From the NCBI RefSeq assembly GCF_030818905.1, contig NZ_JAUTAZ010000001.1, positions 1,612,001-1,676,000 of the forward strand: a DNA stretch of 64,000 bases. The letters are read 5' to 3'. The notes under the pieces are model-generated. The model made no database searches. It was not told the origin of the DNA and saw only the letters and a program-made list of their open reading frames with translations. The translations under genes and the position numbers were made by a program. The first letter of the stretch is position 1. Every line of letters starts with the position of its first letter. Below are positions 31,447 through 39,875 of this stretch, piece by piece. This DNA is from Microbacterium sp. SORGH_AS_0888 (GTDB lineage: Bacteria > Actinomycetota > Actinomycetes > Actinomycetales > Microbacteriaceae).

Positions 31447-32799
31447 TCAGCGGACCGAGCGGATGGGGAACACCAGCACCGAGGACAGGAGCACCATCAG
31501 GGCGGCGAAGCCGAAGATGGCGGCGTAGTTCCCGCCCGAGAGGCTCAGCAGCGTCGCGGCCACGACGGGCGTGAGCGCCTGGGGGATGTTGGTGGCGACG
31601 TTGAGGACGCCGAGGTCCTTGCCGGCGTCGCCCTGCGAGGGCAGGACGTCGACCATGAGGGCGACATCCACCGCGGAGTACGCGCCGTAGCCGATCCCGA
31701 CGATGAGGGAGTACACGACCATGGCGGGGACGGTCGGCACGAACAGCGGGATGGCGACGCCCAGGGCGATGACGATGCTCGCGGTGAAGACGAAGACCTT
31801 CCGGCGTTGGAGCCGGTCGCTGAGCCGCCCGAAGACGAGCGTGCCGATCACGAGCGTGACCATGGAGACGAGCGAGAGCATGCCCGCCACTCCGCCGGCG
31901 TCGATCGGGGTGAGGTGCAGGTGGTCGGTCAGGATGTAGAACTGGTACGCCTGGACGCCCTGGTACCCGAGCACCATGACGAAGCGGCCGGCGAAGGCCC
32001 ACGCGTAGTCGGGGTGCCGGCGGGGGCTGACCCAGAAGCTGCGGAGGAAGGGACCCCAGCGGAAGGGGCCGATCGGGAGCGCGCGCGAGTCGCGGTCCCG
32101 ATTGACGAGCACGAACAGGAGCGTCACCACGATGACGCCGGCTCCCAGCAGGGCATAGGCGACACCGAGCTGAGCGAGCAGCTGACCGGCCACGACGACG
32201 CCGATCGTTCCGCCGATCGCGGTCCCTGCGCCGGCGAACGCGGATGCGGTGGCCCGGCCGTCGCGCGGGATCCGGTCGGCGATGATCGCGGACAGCGGCC
32301 CCTGGAACGCGTTGAGCAGCATCTGGGCGGTGACCCACACGACCGTGATCCAGAAGACCCCGGGCGCAAACTGCAGCACGATCGTGAGCACGCCGCCGCC
32401 GAGGCCGCCCAGCAGCAGCCAGGGCGACCGGCGGCCGAGCCGGGACCGCGTCCGGTCGGAGAAGGCGCCGACGATGGGCTGCGCGAAGAGGGTGAACAGC
32501 GACGAGGTGCCGGTGACGATCGCGAGGTTGGCGATCTTGTTGGCCTCATCGAGCATGGCGAGCTGCTGCGGCAGGAGGATCGCGATGACGCCCGCATAGG
32601 TCGCGAACAGGAAGAAGTTCGCCACGAGCATCGAGACGACGAGGCGGTGACGCGCGGCACCCGCGACGGGCACCGTGCTGGTGAGGGTCGCGGGGTCGAT
32701 CCCTTCTCCGGGCACCGGGCCCGTGCGCGCTCGTGCGCGGGGTCCTGGCGCCGCGTCGGCGATCACGGCCGCGACGATCTGCTCATCGTCCTGTGGCAT
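31447..32799 (-). CDS. MFS transporter (sugar-type), ROK-regulated
   Basis: A 450-aa transporter with a ~45-residue hydrophilic N-terminus and about 12 membrane segments (LVVSMLVANFFLFATYAGVI onward). The loops GAFSDRTRSRLGRRSPWLLL and FGRLSDRLQRRKVFV are characteristic of the glycoside-pentoside-hexuronide-like and related MFS group. Start ATG 32799 has GAGGAGGGG upstream; a longer frame extends into the ROK gene but is antisense-like. It leads a two-gene operon with the carboxylesterase, with a clear promoter and inverted-repeat operator 50-90 nt upstream. The substrate is probably a sugar ester or glycoside, an inference from its regulator family and partner enzyme. Confidence 0.9.
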   Translation of the reverse strand: MPQDDEQIVAAVIADAAPGPRARARTGPVPGEGIDPATLTSTVPVAGAARHRLVVSMLVANFFLFATYAGVIAILLPQQLAMLDEANKIANLAIVTGTSSLFTLFAQPIVGAFSDRTRSRLGRRSPWLLLGGLGGGVLTIVLQFAPGVFWITVVWVTAQMLLNAFQGPLSAIIADRIPRDGRATASAFAGAGTAIGGTIGVVVAGQLLAQLGVAYALLGAGVIVVTLLFVLVNRDRDSRALPIGPFRWGPFLRSFWVSPRRHPDYAWAFAGRFVMVLGYQGVQAYQFYILTDHLHLTPIDAGGVAGMLSLVSMVTLVIGTLVFGRLSDRLQRRKVFVFTASIVIALGVAIPLFVPTVPAMVVYSLIVGIGYGAYSAVDVALMVDVLPSQGDAGKDLGVLNVATNIPQALTPVVAATLLSLSGGNYAAIFGFAALMVLLSSVLVFPIRSVR

Positions 32800-32847
32800 G
32801 GCCCCTCCTCGAGCTCCGACGGCGTCGTCGGCGACGCCGTCGGCATC

Positions 32848-32876
32848 AGAGTAGGCGGAACCGGCTTTTAGTTCAA
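32848..32876 (-). promoter_or_regulatory. promoter of the MFS-carboxylesterase operon
   Basis: On the minus strand TTGAAC (32871-32876) and TACTCT (32848-32853) are exactly 17 nt apart. The -35 box is one arm of the palindromic operator at 32866-32890, so repressor and polymerase should compete. Confidence 0.7.
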
Positions 32877-32890
32877 GACTTGAATTAAAT
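32866..32890. promoter_or_regulatory. ROK operator candidate TTCAAG-a-CTTGAA
   Basis: A perfect 6-bp inverted repeat (32872-32877 and 32879-32884) about a single central base, flanked by partly symmetrical A/T tracts. It overlaps the last codon and stop of the upstream ROK gene and the -35 of the MFS operon. ROK/NagC-type repressors bind AT-flanked palindromes of this kind; the neighbouring ROK protein is the obvious candidate. Confidence 0.65.
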
Positions 32891-34141
32891 GGATGCGGCC
32901 TCCCCCTCGCGCAGCGCGTCGCGGACCCGCCAGGGATGGGACAGCAGGTCTCGCCGCTCGCGGAGCACGGCGCCGTCGACCTCTGCGTCGTCGCCGTGGA
33001 CCGCACCGCGCACGGGCGCCGACGGAATGCCCGGCGCCGCGTCCGGATCCACCGGCGTGCTCCGCAGCCGGTCGGCGTAACCCGACAGATACCCGCCCAC
33101 CACCACGACCTGCGGCTGCAGGATCGCGACGCAGTTCGCCAGCACGATCTCGATCCACCGCAGCGCGTCCGACACCGCGGCGACGGCCGCCACATCCCCC
33201 GCCCGCTCGCGGCGGACGAGCTCGGCCAGCGCGGCCGGCAGCCCGTGCGCGGAGCGGAACGCGCCGAGCCCGGCACGCTCGACGACGACGTCCGGGCCGG
33301 CGACCGTGACCAGACAGCCCCGTCGGCCGCACGGGCACGGCACGCCGTCGGGGAGGACGATGACGTGACCCGGCTCGAACGCCACGCCGTTGACGCCCGT
33401 GAGCAGCTGCCCGCCGGAGACCGCGCCTCCGCCGATGCCGGTGTCCGACTTGAGGTAGACGACATCCGTCACCGGCGTCTTCTCCCCCGAGGACGCGGCC
33501 TCGAGCTCGGCGAACTCGGCATAGGCGGCGGCGTTCGCGTCGTTCATGACTCGCAGCCCGAGCGGCAGCGGCGGGATGCGCTCGCGCAGGAGCGCCGCGA
33601 GATCCACGTCCCGCCACCCGAGGTCGATCGCCACGGGGATGATCTCTCCCGGCTGCAGCACGGGGGCCGGGGCGACGACCACGAGACGCACCGGCGTCAC
33701 ACCCGCCTCGTCGAGCACGCGGCGCACGCGGGCGACGACCGCGGCGAGCTGGTCCGCGACCGCCTCGGGGTCGCCCGGCGGGGTGTGAAGCGCCGCCCGT
33801 TCCCGCACGAGGTCTCGTCCTGCGAGGTCGACCGCGGAGACGAACACCTCGTCGAGCACGAAGCGCACGCCGACGACGCCGATCCGCTCGCCCGCGACCG
33901 CGAGCGCCCGGCGCGGACGCCCGGGGCCGGACTCCCGGACCGGATCGTCGATCTCCCGCAGCATCCCGGCATCCATCAGCTCCCCGACGAGGAGCGTGAT
34001 GGCGCCCGGCGCGAGGCCGGTCGCGGCGGCGAGGCCCGTGCGGGCGATCGCGCCGGCGCGATCGACGCGCGTGAGGACGAGCCCCACGTTGTGCGAGCGG
34101 ACATCGGCCACCGATCGCCCTTCGCCCGGTGATGCGCGCAT
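32885..34141 (-). CDS. ROK-family repressor with intact zinc motif
   Basis: A 418-aa protein. The N-terminal winged HTH (VRSHNVGLVLTRVDRAGAIA, then AATGLAPGAITLLVGELMDAG) precedes a ROK domain with VMNDANAAAYAEF, SDTGIGGGAVSGGQLL and the zinc site GHVIVLPDGVPCPCGRRGC. This contrasts with the xylR at 7853, which lacks the cysteines. The start at 34141 is supported by CAGAAT 6 nt upstream, a leaderless layout, although the family often starts nearer the HTH. A much longer upstream frame is antisense to the nitronate monooxygenase gene and rejected. It should repress the MFS-carboxylesterase operon immediately downstream. Confidence 0.88.
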   Translation of the reverse strand: MRASPGEGRSVADVRSHNVGLVLTRVDRAGAIARTGLAAATGLAPGAITLLVGELMDAGMLREIDDPVRESGPGRPRRALAVAGERIGVVGVRFVLDEVFVSAVDLAGRDLVRERAALHTPPGDPEAVADQLAAVVARVRRVLDEAGVTPVRLVVVAPAPVLQPGEIIPVAIDLGWRDVDLAALLRERIPPLPLGLRVMNDANAAAYAEFAELEAASSGEKTPVTDVVYLKSDTGIGGGAVSGGQLLTGVNGVAFEPGHVIVLPDGVPCPCGRRGCLVTVAGPDVVVERAGLGAFRSAHGLPAALAELVRRERAGDVAAVAAVSDALRWIEIVLANCVAILQPQVVVVGGYLSGYADRLRSTPVDPDAAPGIPSAPVRGAVHGDDAEVDGAVLRERRDLLSHPWRVRDALREGEAASI

Positions 34142-34258
34142 CCCCCGATTCTGCCGTGCCCGGCACGATCGCGCGCACGCCCTCGGCCCCGGCGGGCTCG
34201 GCGGCCGATCACGGAGACATGCCGCGTCAGGCGCGGCGGGGAGGGGCATGCTGGTCCC

Positions 34259-35284
34259 ATGACGCTGCTCGGCTGCCCGGTCCCGATCGTCCTCGGCCCT
34301 TTCGGGGGGATGTCCTCCGTCGCCCTCACCGCGGCGGTGAGCGAGGCGGGCGGGCTCGGCTCGTTCGGCCTCTACGGCTACTCGCCCGACCGCATCCTCG
34401 AGACGGCGGCGCAGCTGCGCGCCGCGACCGACCGCCCCTTCGCGCTGAACCTCTGGATGCCGGCCGACGACGAGGTGCCGATCGACGCGGTCGATCTCAC
34501 CGGCCCCCTCGCCACCGTCGCGCCCCTGTACGAGCGGCTCGGCCTCCCGGTGCCGTCGGGACGGCCGGCGCTGCCCGACGTCGACGCACAGCTCGACGCG
34601 CTGCTCGAGGCCCGGCCGGCCGTCGCGAGCTTCGTGTTCGGGATGCCGCCGGCCCACGTCGTGGACCGCTTCCGCGCCGCGGGCATCCTTCTGGTGGGAG
34701 CCGCCACCACGGTCGCCGAGGCCGTCGCGGTCGAGCGCGCCGGCGCGGACGCGGTCGTGGCGAGCGGCTTCGAGGCGGGCGGGCACCGGGTGTCGTTCCT
34801 GCGACCCGCCGAGCGTTCGCTCGTGGGAGCCTTCGCGCTCGTGCCGCAGGTCGTGGACGCGGTCCGGATCCCGGTGATCGCCGCGGGCGGGGTCGCCGAC
34901 CGGCGCGGGGTCGCCGCCGCCTTCGCGCTCGGGGCCTCGGGCGTCCAGGTCGGGACCGCGTTCCTGCGCACCCGCCAGTCGGCGGCGACCGCGTCGCACC
35001 GCGCCGCGCTCGCACGGGTCGCCGACGACGGGACCGTCCTCACGCGCGCCGCGACGGGGCGTCTGGCACGCGGCATCCCGAATCGGCTGATCGAGACGGT
35101 CGAGGCCGGCCAGATCGCCCCGTTCCCCGGTCAGAGCTGGGTCGTCGGCGCGCTGCGGCAGGAGGCGAACCGGCGGGGCGAGGGCGATCTCCAGTCCCTC
35201 TGGTCGGGTCAGGCCGCGTCGCTGGCGCGCGGCGACGACGCCGACGCGGTGTTCGCCGAGCTGTCCGCCGGCATCCCCCGCTGA
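34259..35284 (+). CDS. nitronate monooxygenase-like FMN enzyme (NPD family)
   Basis: A 341-aa TIM-barrel flavoprotein begins MTLLGCPVPIVLGPFGGMSS. The phosphate-binding and active-site motifs are VASFVFGMPP, LVGAATTVAEAVAVERAGAD, the catalytic-His motif GFEAGGHRVSF, IPVIAAGGVADRRGVAAAFALGASGVQVGTAFL and RLARGIPNRL. These define the nitronate monooxygenase/2-nitropropane dioxygenase group. It would oxidise propionate-3-nitronate or related nitronates, but many family members have unknown substrates. CATGCT lies exactly 6 nt before ATG 34259. It is divergent from the ROK gene (117 nt) and converges on tetR across a palindromic element. Confidence 0.9.
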   Translation: MTLLGCPVPIVLGPFGGMSSVALTAAVSEAGGLGSFGLYGYSPDRILETAAQLRAATDRPFALNLWMPADDEVPIDAVDLTGPLATVAPLYERLGLPVPSGRPALPDVDAQLDALLEARPAVASFVFGMPPAHVVDRFRAAGILLVGAATTVAEAVAVERAGADAVVASGFEAGGHRVSFLRPAERSLVGAFALVPQVVDAVRIPVIAAGGVADRRGVAAAFALGASGVQVGTAFLRTRQSAATASHRAALARVADDGTVLTRAATGRLARGIPNRLIETVEAGQIAPFPGQSWVVGALRQEANRRGEGDLQSLWSGQAASLARGDDADAVFAELSAGIPR

Positions 35285-35343
35285 CCGGCCCGGAGCGCGG
35301 CCCGTTCCCGGTCTCCCCATCCACCCGGGGTCCGCATCCGCAG

Positions 35344-35413
35344 CTGCGGGGATCGGGCACGACACGCCGACCACCACCCCCGATACCCGGCGCGCCGCGC
35401 ACGATCCCCGCAG
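35344..35413. repeat. palindromic element, family 3 copy A
   Basis: CTGCGGGGATCG (35344-35355) pairs with CGATCCCCGCAG (35402-35413). A second inner stem of ACACGCCG (35362-35369) against CGGCGCGC (35388-35395) matches in 6 of 8 positions. The left flank CATCCGCA is shared with copy B at 38893-38964. It lies between the convergent nitronate monooxygenase and tetR genes and could act as a two-way terminator. Confidence 0.8.
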
Positions 35414-35464
35414 ATCGGGCACGCCTCGCCCCCCCGACACCCGGGACACTGGCCGGCCCGGCGG

Positions 35465-36115
35465 TCACTCCTCCGGTGTGAGCGCCGATTCGACGCGCAG
35501 CCTCATGACCCCGAGCCCGGTCAGCACCGACCACACCCAGTGCGCGACCGCGGGGACGGGCTCGAGCGGATCGTGGCGCAGCCACTCCCCCACGACCGCC
35601 AGGACGCTGCCCGCGATCCCCGCCGCGACAACCTCACGGGGCACTCCCTCGAAGGCGATCGGCAGGGTCGGCGCGATCGCCGTGCCGACGACCTCGACGA
35701 TCCGGTCACGGAGGCTCTCCGCCCCCGCCGAGGTCGCATGCGGCCCCAGCACCCGCCGGAACAGCTCGACGTTGGCGGCGATGTGCTCGAGGTACACGAC
35801 GAGCTCCGCGGGCACGCCTGCCACGAACTCGGGCGGCCCCGTCCGCTCCGCGACACGCGCCGCCACCTCGTCCAGATCACGGCTCAGGGCGTCGGAGAGC
35901 AGCCGGTCCTTGTCGGCGTAGTGCTGGTAGAAGCTCGATCGGTTCACGCCGGCGCACTCGACGATGTCGCTCACCGTGATCTCCTCGAGCGGCCGGGCGA
36001 GCGCGAGTGCGAGGAGCGCGTCCTGCAGAGCCGTGCGCGTCCGCACGACGCGAGGGTCGACCCTCGACGCGTCGTCCGCCTCCGCCCCCTGAGCCATGCG
36101 TCGATTCTCGCTCAT
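35465..36115 (-). CDS. TetR-family regulator, divergent from the MMPL transporter
   Basis: A 216-aa regulator. The HTH is at residues 22-70 (VVRTRTALQDALLALALARP, EEITVSDIVECAGVNRSSFYQHYADKDRLL), the C-terminal ligand domain is helical (ELVVYLEHIAANVELFRRVLG). Start MSENRR 36115 or MAQGAE 36097; neither has a strong ribosome site, and frames further upstream run into the promoter of the divergent gene. It faces the MMPL gene across 164 nt that contain TTCCG-N8-CGGAA (36194-36211). By the usual logic of such pairs it represses the transporter and itself, responding to a transported substrate or toxin. Confidence 0.88.
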   Translation of the reverse strand: MSENRRMAQGAEADDASRVDPRVVRTRTALQDALLALALARPLEEITVSDIVECAGVNRSSFYQHYADKDRLLSDALSRDLDEVAARVAERTGPPEFVAGVPAELVVYLEHIAANVELFRRVLGPHATSAGAESLRDRIVEVVGTAIAPTLPIAFEGVPREVVAAGIAGSVLAVVGEWLRHDPLEPVPAVAHWVWSVLTGLGVMRLRVESALTPEE

Positions 36116-36193
36116 CCCGGCGTGCCATGGGCGTTCGCGCCGCACGGGCGCGCGCTGGTGAGGTTGCTGGGAGTTCCCCTCGCCGTGCCGTCT

Positions 36194-36211
36194 TTCCGAC
36201 AGATGACGGAA
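36194..36211. promoter_or_regulatory. TetR operator candidate TTCCG-N8-CGGAA
   Basis: An inverted repeat of 5 bp with an 8-nt spacer in the tetR-mmpL divergent region, about 70 nt before the MMPL start and 79 nt before the TetR start. It is the only clear palindrome in that region. Confidence 0.5.
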
Positions 36212-36279
36212 TACGCTGGGGGTGCCGCTCGTCACCGTCGTGGACGGCTCTCCCCCTCCCCTCAACGGAAAGACCCGCC

Positions 36280-38787
36280 ATGGCTTCTCTCCTCGCCCGG
36301 CTCGGCCGCTTCAGCGCGCGACGCTCCTGGATCGTGATCGTCTCGTGGGTCCTGCTGCTGGGTCTGAGCGGCGGCGCGTTCGCCGCGTTCGGCGGCACGC
36401 TGGCGCAGTCGTTCACGATCCCCGGCACCGAGACGCAGCGGGTGACGGATCAGCTCGCCGACGAGCTGCCCGACGCCAAGGGCGCGACGGCGCAGGTCGT
36501 GTTCCGCACCGATGACGGCCAGCCGTTCACGGACGAGCAGAAGCAGCGGATCGCCGCGACCCTGAAGGATGTCGAGGGCGTCGACGGCGTGACACGGACG
36601 GTCGACCCGTTCGACGCGCAGACGCAGCGCGCGGCTCAGGAGCAGCAGCTCGAGGATGGACGTGCACAGCTCCAGGCGGCCACGACCCAGCTCGACGACT
36701 CGCAGAAGCAGATCGACGCGGGCACCGCGCAGCTCCAGTCCGCGCAGACCCAGCTGGATGAGGCCCGGGCACGGGCGAGCGCGGCAAGCGCTCCGGCCGC
36801 GGTGCTCGCCCAGCTCGACGCGCAGCAGCAGCAGCTCGACGCGCAGAAGCAGACGCTGCAGCAGTCCGCCCAGCAGATCACCGACGGCCGGGCGAAGCTC
36901 GCCGCCCAGCAGACCACGCTCGACAGCGGCGAGAAGCTCGTGCAGTACGCCGCGAAGCTGCAGACGGTCTCGAGCGACGACGCCACGGCCGTCGGCACGG
37001 TCGCGTTCCGCGACGACCTGTTCACGCTCTCGCCGGACACCAAGAGCGCGGTCGCCGGCATCCTCGACGACGCCGGCATCCCGGGGGTGACGGTGGACTA
37101 CTCGTCCACGATCGCCACCCAGCTGGGCGGCATCCTCGGCGCGGGCGAACTGATCGGCGTCGCGATCGCCCTCATCGTGCTCATCGTCATGATGCGCGCG
37201 ATCCTGCCCGCGATCACCCCGCTCATCAGCTCGGTCGTGGGCGTCGGGATAGGGGTGACCGCGTCGCTGGCGTTCTCCGGTGTCGTGCAGATGGCGTCCG
37301 TGACCCCCGTCCTCGGGGTCATGCTCGGTCTCGCGGTCGGCATCGACTACTCCCTGTTCATCCTCAACCGCCATCGCAAGCAGCTGCTGCAGGGGATGGC
37401 GGTGCGGGACTCGATCGCCCTCGCCAACGGCACCGCGGGCAACGCCGTCGTGTTCGCCGGATCGACCGTGATCGTGGCGCTCGTGGCGCTGCTCGTGACC
37501 GGCATCCCCTTCCTCGGCGTCATGGGCATCGTGGGCGCGGCGTGCGTGCTGATCGCGGTGCTCGTGTCGGTGACGCTGACGCCGGCCATCCTGGGCCTTC
37601 TCGGCACGCGGGCGCTCGGGCGGCGGGCGCGCGCCACGATCGGTCACGAGGCGCACGCGCCGAAGCCGCTGCGACGCCTGAACACGTGGGGGGCGGTCGG
37701 CACGGTGCTCGTGACCGTCGTCGCGCTGCTGATCATCGCCATCCCGGCCCTCTCGATGCGCCTCGGGCTCCCCGACGGCAGCTCGGAGGCGACCGACACG
37801 ACGCAGTACCGCTCGTACATGGCGATCGATAAGGCGTTCGGCGCCGGTCAGAACGGTCCGCTCCTGATCGTCGCGGAGCTGCCCAGCGCCGTCTCGGAGG
37901 ACGACGAGACGACGCAGGAGGCGGCGATCGCGGGGGTCCTGATGGCGCAGGACGACGTCGCCGGCGTCGCCCCGATCGCGGTGTCGAGCAGTCGCACCCT
38001 GATCGCGTTCCAGCTGATCCCCGAGAGCGGACCGGCCAGCGCCGCGACCGAGACGCTCGTGCACGATCTGCGCGAGCTCTCGCCGCTCACGGTCGACGGT
38101 CCCGTCTCGGGCGAGATCTCGCTCGGCGTCGCGGGACAGGCATCCGGCAACATCGACGTGTCGCAGAAGCTCGCCGATGCACTGCCCGTCTATCTCGCGG
38201 TCGTCGTGGGGCTCTCCCTCATCATCCTGATCATCGTGTTCCGCTCGCTCCTGGTGCCGCTGATCGCGACCGCCGGGTACGTGCTGTCGCTGTTCGCGGC
38301 CCTCGGCGCGATCACCGCGATCTACCAGTGGGGCTGGCTCTCGGCGATCTTCGGGGTGCACGATCCGGGCCCGGTGCTGAGCTTCGCGCCGATCCTCATC
38401 ATGGGTGTGCTGTTCGGTCTCGCGATGGACTACCAGCTCTTCCTCGTCTCGGGCATGCGCGAGGCGTTCGCGCACGGCATCCCGGCTCAGGAGGCGGTCG
38501 TCGCCGGCCGCCGCAACGGCCGAGCGGTCGTGACGGCCGCGGCGATCATCATGATGAGCGTGTTCGGCGGCTTCATCTTCAGCCACCTCTCGATGATCCG
38601 GCCGATCGGCTTCGGGCTCGCGATCGGCGTCCTGTTCGACGCGTTCGTCGTGCGGATGCTGCTCGTCCCCGCCCTCATGCACCTCGTGGGCAAGGGCGCG
38701 TGGTGGCTGCCGCGCTGGCTCGACCGGATCATCCCGGACGTCGACGTGGAGGGCGCGAAGCTCGAGCGCACGCACGCCCTCCACTGA
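36280..38787 (+). CDS. MMPL/RND-type membrane transporter with long extracellular coiled coil
   Basis: An 835-aa protein with two MMPL domains. The first segment is near residues 15-38 (SWIVIVSWVLLLGLSGGAFAAF) and five more cluster near residues 290-455 (GELIGVAIALIVLIVMMRAI, VGIDYSLFILNRHRKQ). The second half repeats the pattern (PVYLAVVVGLSLIILIIVF, FGLAMDYQLFLVSGMREA). Proton-relay Asp-Tyr pairs are visible in both GIDYSLF and AMDYQLF. Residues about 120-227 form a Gln/Ala-rich extracytoplasmic coiled coil (QIDAGTAQLQSAQTQLDEA), as seen in some actinobacterial MMPL and YhgE-like proteins. It probably exports lipids or amphipathic compounds. Start ATG 36280 has only GGAAAG upstream. It is flanked by the two family-3 palindromes together with tetR. 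Confidence 0.92.
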   Translation: MASLLARLGRFSARRSWIVIVSWVLLLGLSGGAFAAFGGTLAQSFTIPGTETQRVTDQLADELPDAKGATAQVVFRTDDGQPFTDEQKQRIAATLKDVEGVDGVTRTVDPFDAQTQRAAQEQQLEDGRAQLQAATTQLDDSQKQIDAGTAQLQSAQTQLDEARARASAASAPAAVLAQLDAQQQQLDAQKQTLQQSAQQITDGRAKLAAQQTTLDSGEKLVQYAAKLQTVSSDDATAVGTVAFRDDLFTLSPDTKSAVAGILDDAGIPGVTVDYSSTIATQLGGILGAGELIGVAIALIVLIVMMRAILPAITPLISSVVGVGIGVTASLAFSGVVQMASVTPVLGVMLGLAVGIDYSLFILNRHRKQLLQGMAVRDSIALANGTAGNAVVFAGSTVIVALVALLVTGIPFLGVMGIVGAACVLIAVLVSVTLTPAILGLLGTRALGRRARATIGHEAHAPKPLRRLNTWGAVGTVLVTVVALLIIAIPALSMRLGLPDGSSEATDTTQYRSYMAIDKAFGAGQNGPLLIVAELPSAVSEDDETTQEAAIAGVLMAQDDVAGVAPIAVSSSRTLIAFQLIPESGPASAATETLVHDLRELSPLTVDGPVSGEISLGVAGQASGNIDVSQKLADALPVYLAVVVGLSLIILIIVFRSLLVPLIATAGYVLSLFAALGAITAIYQWGWLSAIFGVHDPGPVLSFAPILIMGVLFGLAMDYQLFLVSGMREAFAHGIPAQEAVVAGRRNGRAVVTAAAIIMMSVFGGFIFSHLSMIRPIGFGLAIGVLFDAFVVRMLLVPALMHLVGKGAWWLPRWLDRIIPDVDVEGAKLERTHALH

Positions 38788-38892
38788 CCCGACCGGACCG
38801 CCGCGCCGCCCCCTGTCCGGGCGGTCGCTGCCGCACGCCGACCTCCGGCTCCCGTCCGGGGCGGTGCGCGCCGGGCCGCCGCGACATCCGCA

Positions 38893-38964
38893 CCTGCGGG
38901 GATCGTGATGAACACGCCGGTGCGGGATGCCGCGGCACGGCGTGTCGCACACGATCCCCGCAGG
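38893..38964. repeat. palindromic element, family 3 copy B
   Basis: A 15-bp outer stem (CCTGCGGGGATCGTG, 38893-38907, with 38950-38964), a symmetrical 4-nt internal loop, then an 8-bp inner stem (ACACGCCG 38912-38919 with CGGCGTGT 38938-38945) and an 18-nt loop. Same left flank CATCCGCA and same inner stem as copy A at 35344. Lies in the 242-nt gap between the convergent MMPL and transglutaminase genes; the rest of that gap shows nothing recognisable. Confidence 0.85.
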
Positions 38965-39029
38965 ACGGCACGAGGGGGCGACCCGGGCCGCGCACGAGAC
39001 GCCGCCGGCCGGGAGGCCGTCAGGCGATC

Positions 39030-39875
39030 TCAAGCCTCGCGCGTGATCGTGACCCTGACGTCGAGCTTGCCCTTGTAGGGTCCCGCGTACACACCGCGCA
39101 GCGGCGGGACGTCGTTGTAGTCGCGGCCGCGGCCGACCAGCACGTGCCGGTCGCCGATCTCGGCGTTGTTCGTCGGGTCGAACCCCGTCCACTCCCCCGC
39201 GAACCACTCGACCCAGGCGTGGGACTCGCCCTTGACCGCCACCCCGATCTCGGCGTTCTCGCGCGGGTGGAGGTATCCGGAGACGTAACGGGCGGGGATC
39301 CCGACCGATCGCAGCGCACCGATCGCGATGTGCGCGATGTCCTGGCACACGCCCTTGCGGGCCTCCCACGCCTCGGCGGCGGTCGAGTGCACGCCGGTCA
39401 CGCCGTAGACGTACTCGACCGCGTCCCCGATCGTCATGCAGATGTCGTGCGCGGCGGGGCCCGGGTCGTCGTGGCGCGCCGCGATCGCACGGGCGATCTC
39501 CGCCACCTCCGGATGCGGGTCCGTCCGGGCGGACTGCGTCAGCTGTTCGACCGTCTCGATCGTGCGGCCCGCCTCGGCGCGCAGGCGGTCCCAGGTGATG
39601 CCGGTGTGCTCGATCGGCCGCGGGCGCACCTCGACGAGCGAGCGGGCGGTGATGGTCAGCATCCGGTGCGGCGAGAGCACGTCGAAGACGCTGACCCGCG
39701 TGCCGAAGTAGTCGACGTAGGTGTTGACGGACGTCTGGGGCTCGAGCTCGATCGACGAGCTCAGCACGAACTGGCTGTCGGTCGTGCCCGGCAGCATCCT
39801 CGCCTCGTTGTAGGACGCCGAGACATCGCCCTCGTAGGCGAACCCGGTCTGGTGCTCGATGCGCAGCCGCTTCAT
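39030..39875 (-). CDS. transglutaminase-like cysteine protease family protein
   Basis: A 281-aa protein with an N-terminal beta-sandwich (RLRIEHQTGFAYEGDVSASY) and a transglutaminase core. The catalytic triad is visible as Cys in ARKGVCQDIAHIA, His in GESHAWVEWF and Asp in WTGFDPTNN. There is no signal peptide, so it is likely cytoplasmic. It starts at ATG 39875, overlapping the alpha-E gene stop by 4 nt. This protein is the third member of the conserved CP-ATP-grasp, alpha-E, transglutaminase triad, which comparative genomics has proposed as a peptide-forming and processing system; the product is not known. It probably cleaves or transfers an amide bond within that pathway. Confidence 0.93.
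   Translation of the reverse strand: MKRLRIEHQTGFAYEGDVSASYNEARMLPGTTDSQFVLSSSIELEPQTSVNTYVDYFGTRVSVFDVLSPHRMLTITARSLVEVRPRPIEHTGITWDRLRAEAGRTIETVEQLTQSARTDPHPEVAEIARAIAARHDDPGPAAHDICMTIGDAVEYVYGVTGVHSTAAEAWEARKGVCQDIAHIAIGALRSVGIPARYVSGYLHPRENAEIGVAVKGESHAWVEWFAGEWTGFDPTNNAEIGDRHVLVGRGRDYNDVPPLRGVYAGPYKGKLDVRVTITREA

Noticed and set aside
36262..39369. Minus-strand frame of over 1000 codons opposite the MMPL gene
   Set aside because: The product is Arg/Asp/His-rich low complexity and lies antisense to a well supported transporter.
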